DNA of 37,225 nt from Planctomycetota bacterium (GTDB taxonomy: Bacteria; Planctomycetota; B15-G4), in assembly GCA_029259695.1 (NCBI GenBank), contig JAJDEQ010000204.1, forward strand, positions 1-37,225, written 5' to 3'. The translations under genes and the position numbers were made by a program. A model generated the notes under the pieces. That model was not told where the DNA came from, made no database searches, and was given only the letters and a program-made list of their open reading frames with translations. Below, in pieces: positions 1 to 8,000 of the stretch (position 1 is its first letter; every line of letters starts with the position of its first letter).

Positions 1-975
1 TTCATGCCGGTGTAGACGTGGTCCGGATCGTGGATCGTCTGCCGGTTGAGCTCGTAGATCTCGCTCCACCGGCCCGAGCTGCCGAGTTGCTTGGCGGCGA
101 TGCTCGAGAGCGTGTCGCCTTCCTGCACCTCGTACAGACGGGGCTTGGCGGCACCCTTGCCGGCCGCCTCCGCCACACGCTTCTCCGGCGACGGAGTGAC
201 CACGCCCTGGGGCAACTGCTGAGGCAGCACGAGCACCATGCCCGGGATGATCAGGTCGGCGTTGACGTGCGGGTTGGCTTGCAGCACCAGGTCGATCATG
301 CGCTGCACGTCGCCGTCGCCGTACTCGTTGCGCACGATGCGCCAGATCGTGTCGCCTTCCTGGACCTCGTACTTCGCGGCCTTCGCCTGCTGGGCCCGGC
401 CCGGCCCTTGCGGCTTGCCGTGGCCGTTGCGGCGCAGCGGGGGCACTTCGCCCCCATCGGCCGCCTTGGGCTGGGTCGGCTCGGCCGCCGCCGCAACGCC
501 TGCGTCAGGCCCCTGGGGGCCGGCCAGGCCCTTCTGCTGGGGCTTGGGGCCGTCCGCCTGCCCGGCCTGGGCGACGTCCGCTCCAGCGGGGACGCCGGCA
601 GCGAGCGCCTTGCCGGTCGCCGCGCCGTCGGTGACGGCCGCGGGATCGGTGTCGGGCACACGACCGGCCGGGTCGTTCTGGCCACGAGGCCCGTTGCCGA
701 GGTTGCGCGCCATCTGCTGCTGGCGTTGCTTCGCCGCCGCCGTCAGCTCGCGCTTCTTGTCCAGCGCATCGATTGCCGGAGGATCGGCAGCGTCGATCGC
801 CAGAGACTTCGGCCGCGTTCCAGACGGATGCGCACCCTCGACCGCCGCGCCGCCATCGGCCGCGGGGTCGAGAGATGCATCACCTGATCCTGTCGCACTC
901 CATCCCGCGATCCCAAGGATCGCGACGATGACCGCGAGGATCCCTAGAACGAGGACACGTTCCACAGAGCCCATG
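1..975 (-). CDS. LysM-domain membrane-anchored protein, C-terminus cut by window edge
   Basis: Reading leftwards, the product has an N-terminal hydrophobic anchor (RVLVLGILAVIVAILGIAGW), a long Ala/Gly/Pro/Gln-rich linker, and two LysM modules, each opening with YEVQEGDT: one at about residues 202-253 and one from about 281 to the edge. LysM domains bind N-acetylglucosamine glycans, usually peptidoglycan, so a cell-envelope role is inferred. The start is odd. The natural-looking ATG at 975-973 (M-G-S-V-E) is one base out of frame with the anchor and LysM modules; removing one T from the TTT run at 960-962 would join them as MGSVERVLVLG. In the frame actually present, a TGA lies nine bases upstream and the only near-start codon is CTG at 968-966. 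Either a one-base sequence error or mutation, or a CTG start. The 3' end lies outside the window. Confidence 0.8.
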
Positions 976-1250
976 CCGCTCAAGGCAGACCCTCCCACAG
1001 GATCGTTCAAACCACCGTGGCGAATCGTAGGACGCTCAAGTGCGGGATTCAAAAGGGAAACCCGCCAATGTCCCGAGCACCAACGCAAGCTCGGCGCGTC
1101 TCGACCACTGTGCGGAGTCGTGTTGCCGGATCACCGACTTGCCCACCGTCGGCCCCCCGCTTTCCCACCGACCGCCAACGTTGCGCGAGCAGGGAGACGT
1201 GTCCGGACGCGCGACGCGACGACGACGTGCCGCGTCCCGGGGCGTGTTCG

Positions 1251-2000
1251 TCAGCTCTCGTTCACGAACATGCGCCGCACCGCCTTGCGCAACAGCGCCA
1301 GCCCCTTGCGATTGCGCCGCTGCCCGTGAGCCGCCACGAGGCGCTCCCGGTCGTCTGACGGGAGGGTCTGGGGGGCGTATCGCGCCCGGAATTTGAGCAC
1401 AGCGCGCCGATCCACCCTGCACATGAAGGGAAACAGTGCGCGCCGCACCAGCCCGCGCGAGCAGTCGGCACCCTGGCCGAGGTCGATCAGCCACGTCTGG
1501 CCGTCGGCGTCCACCAGGGTGTTGAGGCGTTGGTGCAGGTCCAGGTGGACGAAGCCCCGCTCGTGGATCGCGTCCATCACCGCCTCGAAGCTGTCCAGGC
1601 CCCGCTCCAACTGGTCCCTGGGCAGGCTGCGCTTGATCGGGAGCGCCTCGATGAACTCGAGCACGAAGCCTCCCCCCTCGATCTCGCCCAGCAGACGGGG
1701 GATCCCGGGGACTCCCTGGAGCAGTCGATAGTGCGCCGCCTCGCGCCTCAGGAGTAGGCGCCCCCACCAGCGCAGCACCCGCCCCGACTGCCGGGCCGGC
1801 CATTCCTTGAACACCACCGGCCCCTCGGGCAGGTGGTACTTGAGCACCGTGGCCGCGCCATCGCCCTCGTCCTTGAGCGATTCGGCGGGAAACGGCGTCA
1901 GGTCCTCCCGGATCAGCTCGCCCCGCGCATAACGCTGCGCACGTCCGGCGGGGCTGCTTGACACTGTTTCGGGGGGTTTCCTAGCCTCGACCTCGCCCAC
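1251..2000 (-). CDS. WaaP/RIO-like small-molecule or lipopolysaccharide kinase
   Basis: This 249-residue protein has a minimal protein-kinase-like fold. Visible elements are a putative ATP-anchoring Lys65 (VVFKEW), Glu87 (RREAAHYRLL), a catalytic loop HLDLHQRLN with Asp154 and Asn160, and the metal-binding DLG motif at Asp173. This pattern is shared by Kdo/WaaP-type lipopolysaccharide kinases and RIO-like kinases, which phosphorylate sugars or proteins; the exact substrate cannot be read. The gene diverges from the operon containing kdsB, so a lipopolysaccharide-core substrate is plausible but is inference from position only. The listed start is GTG at 2000-1998; an in-frame GTG some 12 codons later is an alternative. 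The 275 bases between this gene and the LysM gene show no coding signal or clear structure. Confidence 0.75.
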   Translation of the reverse strand: MGEVEARKPPETVSSSPAGRAQRYARGELIREDLTPFPAESLKDEGDGAATVLKYHLPEGPVVFKEWPARQSGRVLRWWGRLLLRREAAHYRLLQGVPGIPRLLGEIEGGGFVLEFIEALPIKRSLPRDQLERGLDSFEAVMDAIHERGFVHLDLHQRLNTLVDADGQTWLIDLGQGADCSRGLVRRALFPFMCRVDRRAVLKFRARYAPQTLPSDDRERLVAAHGQRRNRKGLALLRKAVRRMFVNES

Positions 2001-2108
2001 GACGAGCCCCCTCCCTCGTGCTGGTCTGAGCGCGCTTGACGAGTGCGCCCGCAGACAGCCCGAACCGTGCCTTCGCGCCGGGGAGCGTCGACATCACCGG
2101 AGCCGTTC

Positions 2109-2720
2109 GTGTCACGCGTTCTCTCTGCAAGCAGCTCACGTCGCCCGCTCCCGATCGGGGCACTGGGTGGGACCCTCGCATGGGCGCTCGCGCTCGCAGT
2201 CCTGATCACCGGGTGCTCGGCCCTGGGTGGTGATCGGGTCCCCGAAGGCAGCCGGGTCCGGGTGGGATTGTACGACGCCCACAGCCGGGTCGCACTGGAA
2301 CTCGCCAACCAGACCCACCCCGACCTGGGCGATGCCTACTCGCGGCTACGCAATACGGCGCAGCTCAAGCTCGTGCCCGAGGAAGCCCTGGGGGAACTGC
2401 TCGGCAAGCTGGACAGCGCCGGCTTCTCCCGTTTCGCCGTTCCGGGCGAGCCGCCGGGCAGCTCCGAGAGCAGCAGCTGGTTGTCGGCCATGAGCCGCGC
2501 CGGCGAGCGCGGCGTGGTGCACGTCTCGCGCAACGGCACGAGCCGGGTGTTCACCCTGGCGGACGGGCGCGGCGACGGCGGTGAACAGCTCGCGGCGTTC
2601 ATCCAGATGAAATTCGCCGTGGACGCCCTGTATCAGAAGTCGAGCGGCCTGCAGCACATGGACAACCCGCTGGGCCGGCGCATCTTCGAGGGCCAGGACG
2701 GGGTCGAGGTGCGTCGTTGA
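2109..2720 (+). CDS. Putative lipoprotein, first gene of the kdsB-pyrG operon
   Basis: The product has a basic N-terminus, a hydrophobic stretch (GTLAWALALAVLITGC) and a lipobox ending at Cys, followed by SALGG, so it is probably a lipid-anchored envelope protein. The mature part of about 165 residues is mostly soluble and I do not recognise its family. The frame is open from an ATG at 2043, but that would place more than 50 residues before the lipobox Cys; GTG at 2109 gives a more normal signal peptide of about 35 residues and is preferred, though not proven. Its TGA stop (2718-2720) overlaps the TTG start of kdsB by two bases, so the two are very likely translationally coupled. Function unknown; context points to envelope biogenesis. 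Confidence 0.65.
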   Translation: MSRVLSASSSRRPLPIGALGGTLAWALALAVLITGCSALGGDRVPEGSRVRVGLYDAHSRVALELANQTHPDLGDAYSRLRNTAQLKLVPEEALGELLGKLDSAGFSRFAVPGEPPGSSESSSWLSAMSRAGERGVVHVSRNGTSRVFTLADGRGDGGEQLAAFIQMKFAVDALYQKSSGLQHMDNPLGRRIFEGQDGVEVRR

Positions 2721-3559
2721 CGGCCCGGGTCCGGGCTGCCGCCGTCCTGCCGGTTCGCTACGCCTCCACACGCCTGCCCGGCAAGCCGCTGCTCGCCGAG
2801 ACGGGCAAGACGCTGGTGCAACACGTGTGGGAACAGGTCAGCCGCGCGACGACGCTCGACCCGGTGGTGGTCGCCACGGACGACGAACGCATCGCCGACG
2901 TCGCCCGGGGCTTCGGGGCCGACGTGGAGTTGACCGACCCCGGCCATCCGTCGGGCAGTGACCGGGTGGCCGAGGTGGCCGCCCGACGCGGTTTCGACAT
3001 GGTGCTCAACGTGCAGGGCGACGAACCCGAAGTGGACCCGGGCGACCTCGACCGTCTCGTGCACCGGCTGGTGTCCGGCGGCGACGAACTGGCCACGCTC
3101 GCCCGCCCGCTGCGCGCCGACGAACAGGCGCTCTACCTCGATCCCAACGCGGTCAAGGTCGTGATCGACGACGGCGGCCACGCCCTGTACTTCTCACGCC
3201 GTCCGCTGCCTTACGGACTCGAGGATCCGGAACGCGCGGCCGCGGCTGCCGCCTCCGCCACGAGCGGGGCACCGGCCGACGTCGCATTGCTCGGCGCCTA
3301 CCTGCACGTGGGCGTGTACGCCTGGCGCGGTGACGCCCTGCTGCGCTTCGCCGCGGCCCCCCCCGCCCCGATCGAACGCGCCGAACGACTGGAGCAACTG
3401 CGCGCGCTGGCCATGGGCATGCGCGTCGCCGTCGAGCTGACCCATCACGATGCCCTGGGAATCGACACGCCCGAGGACTACGCTCGCTTCCTGCAACGGA
3501 TGAAGGCGACCCCCGACTCGGGCCCATCGCAGGCAACAACGGGAACACGCACCGCATGA
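2717..3559 (+). CDS. kdsB: 3-deoxy-manno-octulosonate cytidylyltransferase (CMP-Kdo synthetase)
   Basis: KdsB activates Kdo with CTP to give CMP-Kdo and pyrophosphate for lipopolysaccharide inner-core synthesis in the cytoplasm. The 280-residue product has the nucleotidyltransferase signature near the N-terminus ([14 protein letters not shown]), the VVVATDD strand, [11 protein letters not shown], and [12 protein letters not shown], where the Asp coordinates Mg2+. It ends with [12 protein letters not shown], the family's closing motif. It is longer than a typical KdsB (about 250 residues) because of an Ala-rich insert near residues 170-190 and a short tail. The start is TTG at 2717, overlapping the upstream stop, and its own stop overlaps the pyrG ATG as ATGA. 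Being coupled to CTP synthase places CTP supply beside CTP use. Confidence 0.94.
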   Translation: MTARVRAAAVLPVRYASTRLPGKPLLAETGKTLVQHVWEQVSRATTLDPVVVATDDERIADVARGFGADVELTDPGHPSGSDRVAEVAARRGFDMVLNVQGDEPEVDPGDLDRLVHRLVSGGDELATLARPLRADEQALYLDPNAVKVVIDDGGHALYFSRRPLPYGLEDPERAAAAAASATSGAPADVALLGAYLHVGVYAWRGDALLRFAAAPPAPIERAERLEQLRALAMGMRVAVELTHHDALGIDTPEDYARFLQRMKATPDSGPSQATTGTRTA

Positions 3560-5229
3560 CCAAGCACATCTTCGTCACCGGCGGCGTGGTCTCGTCACTG
3601 GGGAAGGGCCTGACCGCCGCGAGCATCGGCTGCATCCTCGAGAACTGCGGCCTGCGCGTGCGCATGCAGAAGCTCGACCCGTACATCAACGTCGACCCGG
3701 GCACGATGAACCCGTACCAGCACGGCGAGGTCTACGTGCTCGACGACGGTTCGGAGATGGACCTCGACCTGGGCCACTACGAGCGTTTCACCTCCGCGCC
3801 GCTCACGGCCGACTGCAACTACACCACCGGCAAGATCTACAGCTCCGTGATCAGCAAGGAGCGCGCCGGCGACTACCTGGGTCAGACGGTGCAGGTCATC
3901 CCGCACATCACCGACGAGATCAAGGCGGCCATCGATCGCCTCTCGGTCGACGGCGTCGACGTGGTCATCACCGAGATCGGCGGCACGGTAGGCGACATCG
4001 AGAGCCTGCCGTTCCTCGAGGCCATCCGTCAGTACAGCCTCGAGCAACCCGCGGGTGACTGCCTGTTCCTGCACCTCACGCTGCTCGTGTACCTGTCGGC
4101 CAGCGGCGAGTTGAAGACCAAGCCGACGCAGCAGTCGGTCGGGCGCCTGCGCGAGATCGGCATCCAGCCGGACATCCTCGTGTGCCGCACCGAGAAGCCC
4201 ATGACGGACGAGATGCGGCGCAAGATCTCGCTCTTCTGCAACGTGCGCCCCGAAGCGGTGATCGAGGAGCAGGACGTGGATCACTCGATCTACGAACTGC
4301 CGCTGATGCTCAAGCGCGAGGGCCTGCACCAGCTCATCGGCGAACACCTGGGCCTGACGTTGCCCGAGCCCGACCTGACCGCGTGGGAAGGCATCCTGAA
4401 GACCGTGCTGGCCACCGACCGCGAGGTCGAGATCGCCGTGGCCGGCAAGTACATGGAACTGCACGACGCGTACAAGTCGATCTACGAGTCGATGGCCCAC
4501 GCGGGCATCGCCAACGGCGTGCGCATCAAGTTGCGCAAGGTGTCGTCGGACGACCTGACCGAAGACAACGTCGACGAGGTGCTCCGCGGCGTGCACGGCA
4601 TCCTGGTGCCGGGCGGCTTCGGCGGCCGGGGTTGCGAGGGCAAGGTGGCGGCCGTGCAGTACGCGCGCGAGAACCGCATCCCCTACCTCGGACTGTGTTA
4701 CGGCATGCACATGGCCGTGATCGAGTTCGCGCGCAACGTGTGCGGGCTGGAGGGCGCCAACAGCACCGAGATCGACAGCGCCACGCCGCACCCGGTGATC
4801 TGCATGCTCGACGAGCAACTGCAGATCACCGACATGGGCGGGACCATGCGCCTCGGAGCCCAGCGCTGCAAGTTGCTGCCGGGCCGGGCGCGCGCCGCGT
4901 ACGAGGCCGACGAGGTCTCCGAGCGCCACCGGCACCGCTACGAGTTCAACAACGTGTACCGCGATCGACTCGAGGCCAAGGGCATGGCCTTCACCGGCGT
5001 GAGCGTCGACAAGAACCTGGTGGAGATCGTGGAGATCCCCGACCACCCGTGGTTCGTGGCGGTGCAGTACCACCCCGAGTTCCGCAGCAAGCCCACGGTC
5101 GCGCACCCGCTGTTCCGCGACTTCGTGGCGGCAGTGGCCGAGGAGGCCACGCAGCCCGACAGCGCGCCGGCACCGCGCCCGGTGGCCCGGCCCGTGGGCT
5201 ACACCGCGCGCGAAGGAGAACAACGATGA
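3556..5229 (+). CDS. pyrG: CTP synthase (glutamine-hydrolysing)
   Basis: PyrG converts UTP to CTP using ATP and glutamine, the last step of pyrimidine nucleotide synthesis. The 557-residue product is full length. The synthetase domain opens with [20 protein letters not shown] and includes [20 protein letters not shown] and [14 protein letters not shown]. The class I glutamine amidotransferase domain has [10 protein letters not shown], the nucleophile Cys381 in GLCYG, and the catalytic His506 and Glu508 in YHPEF. The start ATG overlaps the kdsB stop by four bases and the stop overlaps the next ATG in the same way, so kdsB, pyrG and the DUF1844 gene form one translationally coupled unit. The 20 or so residues after the amidotransferase domain are Pro/Ala-rich and probably disordered. 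Confidence 0.97.
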   Translation: MTKHIFVTGGVVSSLGKGLTAASIGCILENCGLRVRMQKLDPYINVDPGTMNPYQHGEVYVLDDGSEMDLDLGHYERFTSAPLTADCNYTTGKIYSSVISKERAGDYLGQTVQVIPHITDEIKAAIDRLSVDGVDVVITEIGGTVGDIESLPFLEAIRQYSLEQPAGDCLFLHLTLLVYLSASGELKTKPTQQSVGRLREIGIQPDILVCRTEKPMTDEMRRKISLFCNVRPEAVIEEQDVDHSIYELPLMLKREGLHQLIGEHLGLTLPEPDLTAWEGILKTVLATDREVEIAVAGKYMELHDAYKSIYESMAHAGIANGVRIKLRKVSSDDLTEDNVDEVLRGVHGILVPGGFGGRGCEGKVAAVQYARENRIPYLGLCYGMHMAVIEFARNVCGLEGANSTEIDSATPHPVICMLDEQLQITDMGGTMRLGAQRCKLLPGRARAAYEADEVSERHRHRYEFNNVYRDRLEAKGMAFTGVSVDKNLVEIVEIPDHPWFVAVQYHPEFRSKPTVAHPLFRDFVAAVAEEATQPDSAPAPRPVARPVGYTAREGEQR

Positions 5230-5597
5230 CACCACCCCCTGATGCCGACCCGAACGCCGAGGCGGCGGACGAGGCCACGCCGGAGGCCGGCGGCGACACC
5301 GATCCCCAGCAGGCAGGTGACGAAGCTGAGGCGCGCGAGTTGCCCACGCCCACGCTCTCGATGCACCTGTTCCACCTCGCATCCCAGGTGAGCATGGCGC
5401 TCGGCGAGGCCGAGAACCCGATGACCGGCAACCGCGAGGTCGACCTGCAGGCGGCGCGCTTCATCATCGACACGCTGGTCATGCTCGAGGAGAAGACCGC
5501 GGGCAACCGCAGCGCCGACGAGGACCAGTACATGCGCGGCGTGCTCACCAACCTGCGCATGGCCTACGTGAAGAAAACGGGCGGAGACCCGGAGTAG
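5226..5597 (+). CDS. DUF1844 family protein
   Basis: This 123-residue protein has an acidic, Ala/Glu-rich N-terminal 40 residues, then the DUF1844 core: [20 protein letters not shown], a [23 protein letters not shown] helix pair, and a short C-terminal helix around [13 protein letters not shown]1844 proteins are small, helical and of unknown function; they are widespread in acidobacteria, deltaproteobacteria and planctomycetes. ATG at 5226 overlaps the pyrG stop as ATGA, so it is co-translated with CTP synthase. Only five bases separate its stop from the likely CTG start of the glycosyltransferase. The conserved core and position make this a real gene, but no biochemical role can be assigned. 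Confidence 0.88.
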   Translation: MTPPPDADPNAEAADEATPEAGGDTDPQQAGDEAEARELPTPTLSMHLFHLASQVSMALGEAENPMTGNREVDLQAARFIIDTLVMLEEKTAGNRSADEDQYMRGVLTNLRMAYVKKTGGDPE

Positions 5598-5602
5598 GCG
5601 CG

Positions 5603-6712
5603 CTGAGGATCGCCGTGGACGTCAGCTCCTGCTGCAAGGAGCGACGGGGCGGCATCGCCGGTTACGGCTGGAACCTGCTCACGGCCATGGGGCGCGTGGC
5701 GCCCGAACACGAGTTCGTGCTGGGCGTCCGGTCGCACCGCTGGACGGCGCGCAAGCTGATCGACGGGCTGCTGCCCGATGCACCGCGCAAGCTGCTGTTC
5801 GACCCGCTGGCCGGCCTGACCTTCGGCGGCGTGGACGTGTTCCACAGCATCGGCGTGCGCTTGCCGCGCACCCGGGCGTTCCCGAAGGTGATCACGCTCT
5901 ACGACCTGAACGTGTTCGAGTTCCCGGAGCTGGCCAAACCCGCGTGGCGTGAGAAGCGCCAGGCGCGCATCCGCCAGACCGTGCCGCGCGCCGATCGCAT
6001 CCTCACGCTCGCCCAGCAGGGCGCCGATGCCGCCCACGAGATCCTGGGCGTCGAACACGAACGCCTGCGCCCCGTGCTGCTCGCCGTCGACACCGATCAG
6101 TTCAAGCGGCCGGGGGACGAGCTGATCGCCGCGGCCGCCGAGCGCCACGGCCTGGGCGAGCGCCCCTACGTGCTGACCCTGGGCCCCTTCGGCCGGCGCA
6201 AGAACCAGCTCGGCCTGCTGACCGCCTTCGCCCGGGCCGAGTTGCCCAGCGACTGGCTGCTCGTGATCGGCGGCACCAAGGAGGAGCACGCCGACACGGT
6301 GCGCGCCGAGGCGCTGGCCGCCGGCCTCGACCCGGCTCGCGTCGTGCTGCCGGGCTGGATCCCGGACGAGGACCTCGTGCCGCTGTTGTCGGGCGCGTCG
6401 ATCTACGCCTGCTCGTCCATGCACGAGGGCTTCGGCCTGCCGGTGATCGAGGCCCAGGCCTGCGGCGTGCCCGTCGTCTCCAGCAACCGCGGCGCCCTGG
6501 CCGAGACCCTGGGGAACTGCGGCCTGCTGTTCGACCCCACCGACGTCGACGACTTCGCCAACGCCCTGCACCGCCTGGCCGTCGACGACATCCTGCGCGC
6601 CCGCTTCGCCAGCGACGGCCCGCGCCGCGTGGCCGAGCACTTCACCTGGGACCGCGTGGCCCGGGAGACCCTGGCCGTGTACGCGGAGCTGGCTGGCGAC
6701 ACCGGGCGTTAG
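5603..6712 (+). CDS. GT4-family glycosyltransferase
   Basis: A GT-B fold glycosyltransferase of family 4 with about 369 residues. The N-terminal acceptor domain begins RIAVDVSSCCKERRGGIAGY. The C-terminal nucleotide-sugar domain has YVLTLGPFGRRKN, VLPGWIPDEDLVPLLSGA and the EX7E-type motif EGFGLPVIEAQACGVPVV, where the two Glu residues contact the donor. Such enzymes transfer sugars to lipids, polysaccharides or proteins; donor and acceptor cannot be read. The usual call would be GTG at 5615, but that removes RIAV, the first strand of the fold. CTG at 5603 restores it and lies eight bases after GGAG (5591-5594), so I prefer CTG. Last gene of the kdsB-pyrG operon, probably acting in envelope glycan synthesis. 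Confidence 0.88.
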   Translation: MRIAVDVSSCCKERRGGIAGYGWNLLTAMGRVAPEHEFVLGVRSHRWTARKLIDGLLPDAPRKLLFDPLAGLTFGGVDVFHSIGVRLPRTRAFPKVITLYDLNVFEFPELAKPAWREKRQARIRQTVPRADRILTLAQQGADAAHEILGVEHERLRPVLLAVDTDQFKRPGDELIAAAAERHGLGERPYVLTLGPFGRRKNQLGLLTAFARAELPSDWLLVIGGTKEEHADTVRAEALAAGLDPARVVLPGWIPDEDLVPLLSGASIYACSSMHEGFGLPVIEAQACGVPVVSSNRGALAETLGNCGLLFDPTDVDDFANALHRLAVDDILRARFASDGPRRVAEHFTWDRVARETLAVYAELAGDTGR

Positions 6713-6719
6713 GACGGCA

Positions 6720-6744
6720 CGTCCGGTGGATCGGTGGCCGGACG
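6720..6744. terminator. Hairpin between convergent genes
   Basis: CGTCCGG (6720-6726) and CCGGACG (6738-6744) form a perfect 7-bp stem with an 11-base loop, just after the glycosyltransferase stop and before the stop of the convergent dehydrogenase. No U-tract follows on either strand, so it could be a weak or bidirectional terminator or an mRNA-stabilising stem. Confidence 0.45.
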
Positions 6745-6784
6745 CGCGGCGGGATGCGCGGTCGACCACGAGCTGATCAGGCGC

Positions 6785-7675
6785 TCAGGCGATGAGCGGC
6801 GCGAAGTCGCCGTAGTCGAAGGCCTCGAAGACGGCACGCTGCGCCGTGGCCGCCTCGCGATTGAGGTCCTTCACGGCGGCGACGTCGGCGCCCACGACGG
6901 TGCGCGTGGGGCGCTCGCCGTGAGGGGTGTTGGCCAGGCCCAGGATGACGTCGGCCACGTCCTGGGGGTTGCCCCCGCCGCTCTCGAAGTACTTGCCGAC
7001 CAATTCGGCGAGCGCCTCTCCGGAGTGCGCCAAGGGACCGTAGGCAGAGGCCCGTGCGACATCGGCGGGCTTCGCGAGGCGGCTGAAGATCGCCGTGTTG
7101 AAGGCTCCTGGCTCCACGAGCACGGAGTCCACGCCGAACAGCGAGGCCTCGTAGCGCAGCGTCTCGCACAGGGCCTCGAGGGCGAACTTGCTCGCGCAGT
7201 ACACGCCCAAGCCGGGCAAGGCCATGCGGCCCGCAACCGAACTGATGTTCACGATCAGGCCGCGACCCTGAGCGCGCATGGTCGGGAGGACCGCCCGCGC
7301 CACGCGCATCGGTCCGTAGACGTTCACGTCGAACTGGCGTTGCAGCTCGTCGATGGCGTAGGCCTCGACCGGCCCGCAGAACGCCTGCCCGGCGTTGTTC
7401 ACCACCAGATCCAGGGAGGCGGCGCGCGCCTTCACGGCCTCCACGGCCCGGACCACGGAGTCGTCGTCGGTCACGTCGAGCTCCAGCACGTGCACGTCGC
7501 GGCCGGCCGCCCGGGCCGCCTGCTCCAGGTCCCTGGCCGAGCGGGCGTCGCTGCCCTCGACGTCGCGCATGGTGGCGAACACGGTGAAGCCGTCGGCGGC
7601 CAGCGTCTCGGTCGTGAGGCGTCCGAAGCCCGAACTGGTTCCGGTCACGAGGGCCACGCGGTTCTCGTCCGACAT
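6785..7675 (-). CDS. Short-chain dehydrogenase/reductase (SDR)
   Basis: A classical SDR oxidoreductase of 296 residues acting with NAD(P)H in the cytoplasm. The N-terminal Rossmann motif is ALVTGTSSGFGR, NNAG follows (VVNNAGQAF), and the catalytic residues are Ser in VNISSVAGR and Tyr and Lys in YCASKFALE. The segment VEPGAFNTAIF is the usual post-catalytic PG motif. The sequence resembles the SDRs often annotated as retinol-dehydrogenase-like or ketoreductase-like, but substrate cannot be inferred. The start is ATG at 7675, with AAGGAG eight bases upstream; a much longer open frame extending upstream is an artefact of the high GC content. The start overlaps the stop of a probable broken small gene. 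The gene converges on the glycosyltransferase. Confidence 0.92.
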   Translation of the reverse strand: MSDENRVALVTGTSSGFGRLTTETLAADGFTVFATMRDVEGSDARSARDLEQAARAAGRDVHVLELDVTDDDSVVRAVEAVKARAASLDLVVNNAGQAFCGPVEAYAIDELQRQFDVNVYGPMRVARAVLPTMRAQGRGLIVNISSVAGRMALPGLGVYCASKFALEALCETLRYEASLFGVDSVLVEPGAFNTAIFSRLAKPADVARASAYGPLAHSGEALAELVGKYFESGGGNPQDVADVILGLANTPHGERPTRTVVGADVAAVKDLNREAATAQRAVFEAFDYGDFAPLIA

Positions 7676-7950
7676 CACATCGTCTCCTTGGTCGCGGCGC
7701 GCGACGCCCTGAGCCTGCGCGGGTGGGGCCTGCTGGTCTCGGTGTAGTACACCAGCTCCTCGATGCCCCGGTCCAACGACGTGGACGGGCGCCCACGCGT
7801 GTGCGTGGCGGCCGACGCCCATGGCGTGGAGCAGCAGCTCCAGGCTCGTGAGGGCCCAGAACAGCCGGCGGGGCAGACGGGGCCACGCGCCGCTCGCCCC
7901 GCCGTCGGGGCGGACTGTGCGGAGAGCGCGACGCCGGGCCTCAACTCCAC
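7675..7950 (-). pseudogene. Possible frameshifted small gene upstream of the SDR
   Basis: The 325 bases between the SDR and the metallopeptidase are not blank. Reading leftwards, one frame carries a hydrophobic, protein-like run (RRLFWALTSLELLLHAMGVG, about 7870-7800). A second frame picks up RGIEELVYYTETSRPHPRR (about 7773-7717) and ends in TGA at 7677-7675, overlapping the SDR ATG by one base. Both runs use almost only G/C at the third position, and neither continues in the other's frame. This suggests a small membrane-protein gene broken by a frameshift between about 7755 and 7790, or a sequencing indel. A single open frame of 91 codons from GTG at 7950 exists but has an implausible first half. 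I do not recognise the family. Confidence 0.35.
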
Positions 7951-8000
7951 GGCGCTCGGTGGCCGAAAGGGACGTGTTCGGCACCACCTGGAGCAAACCC

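Noticed and set aside
3595..5382. A 595-codon open frame antisense to pyrG
   Set aside because: High-GC shadow: pyrG has full family motifs and the antisense product is low-complexity and His/Val/Ala-rich.
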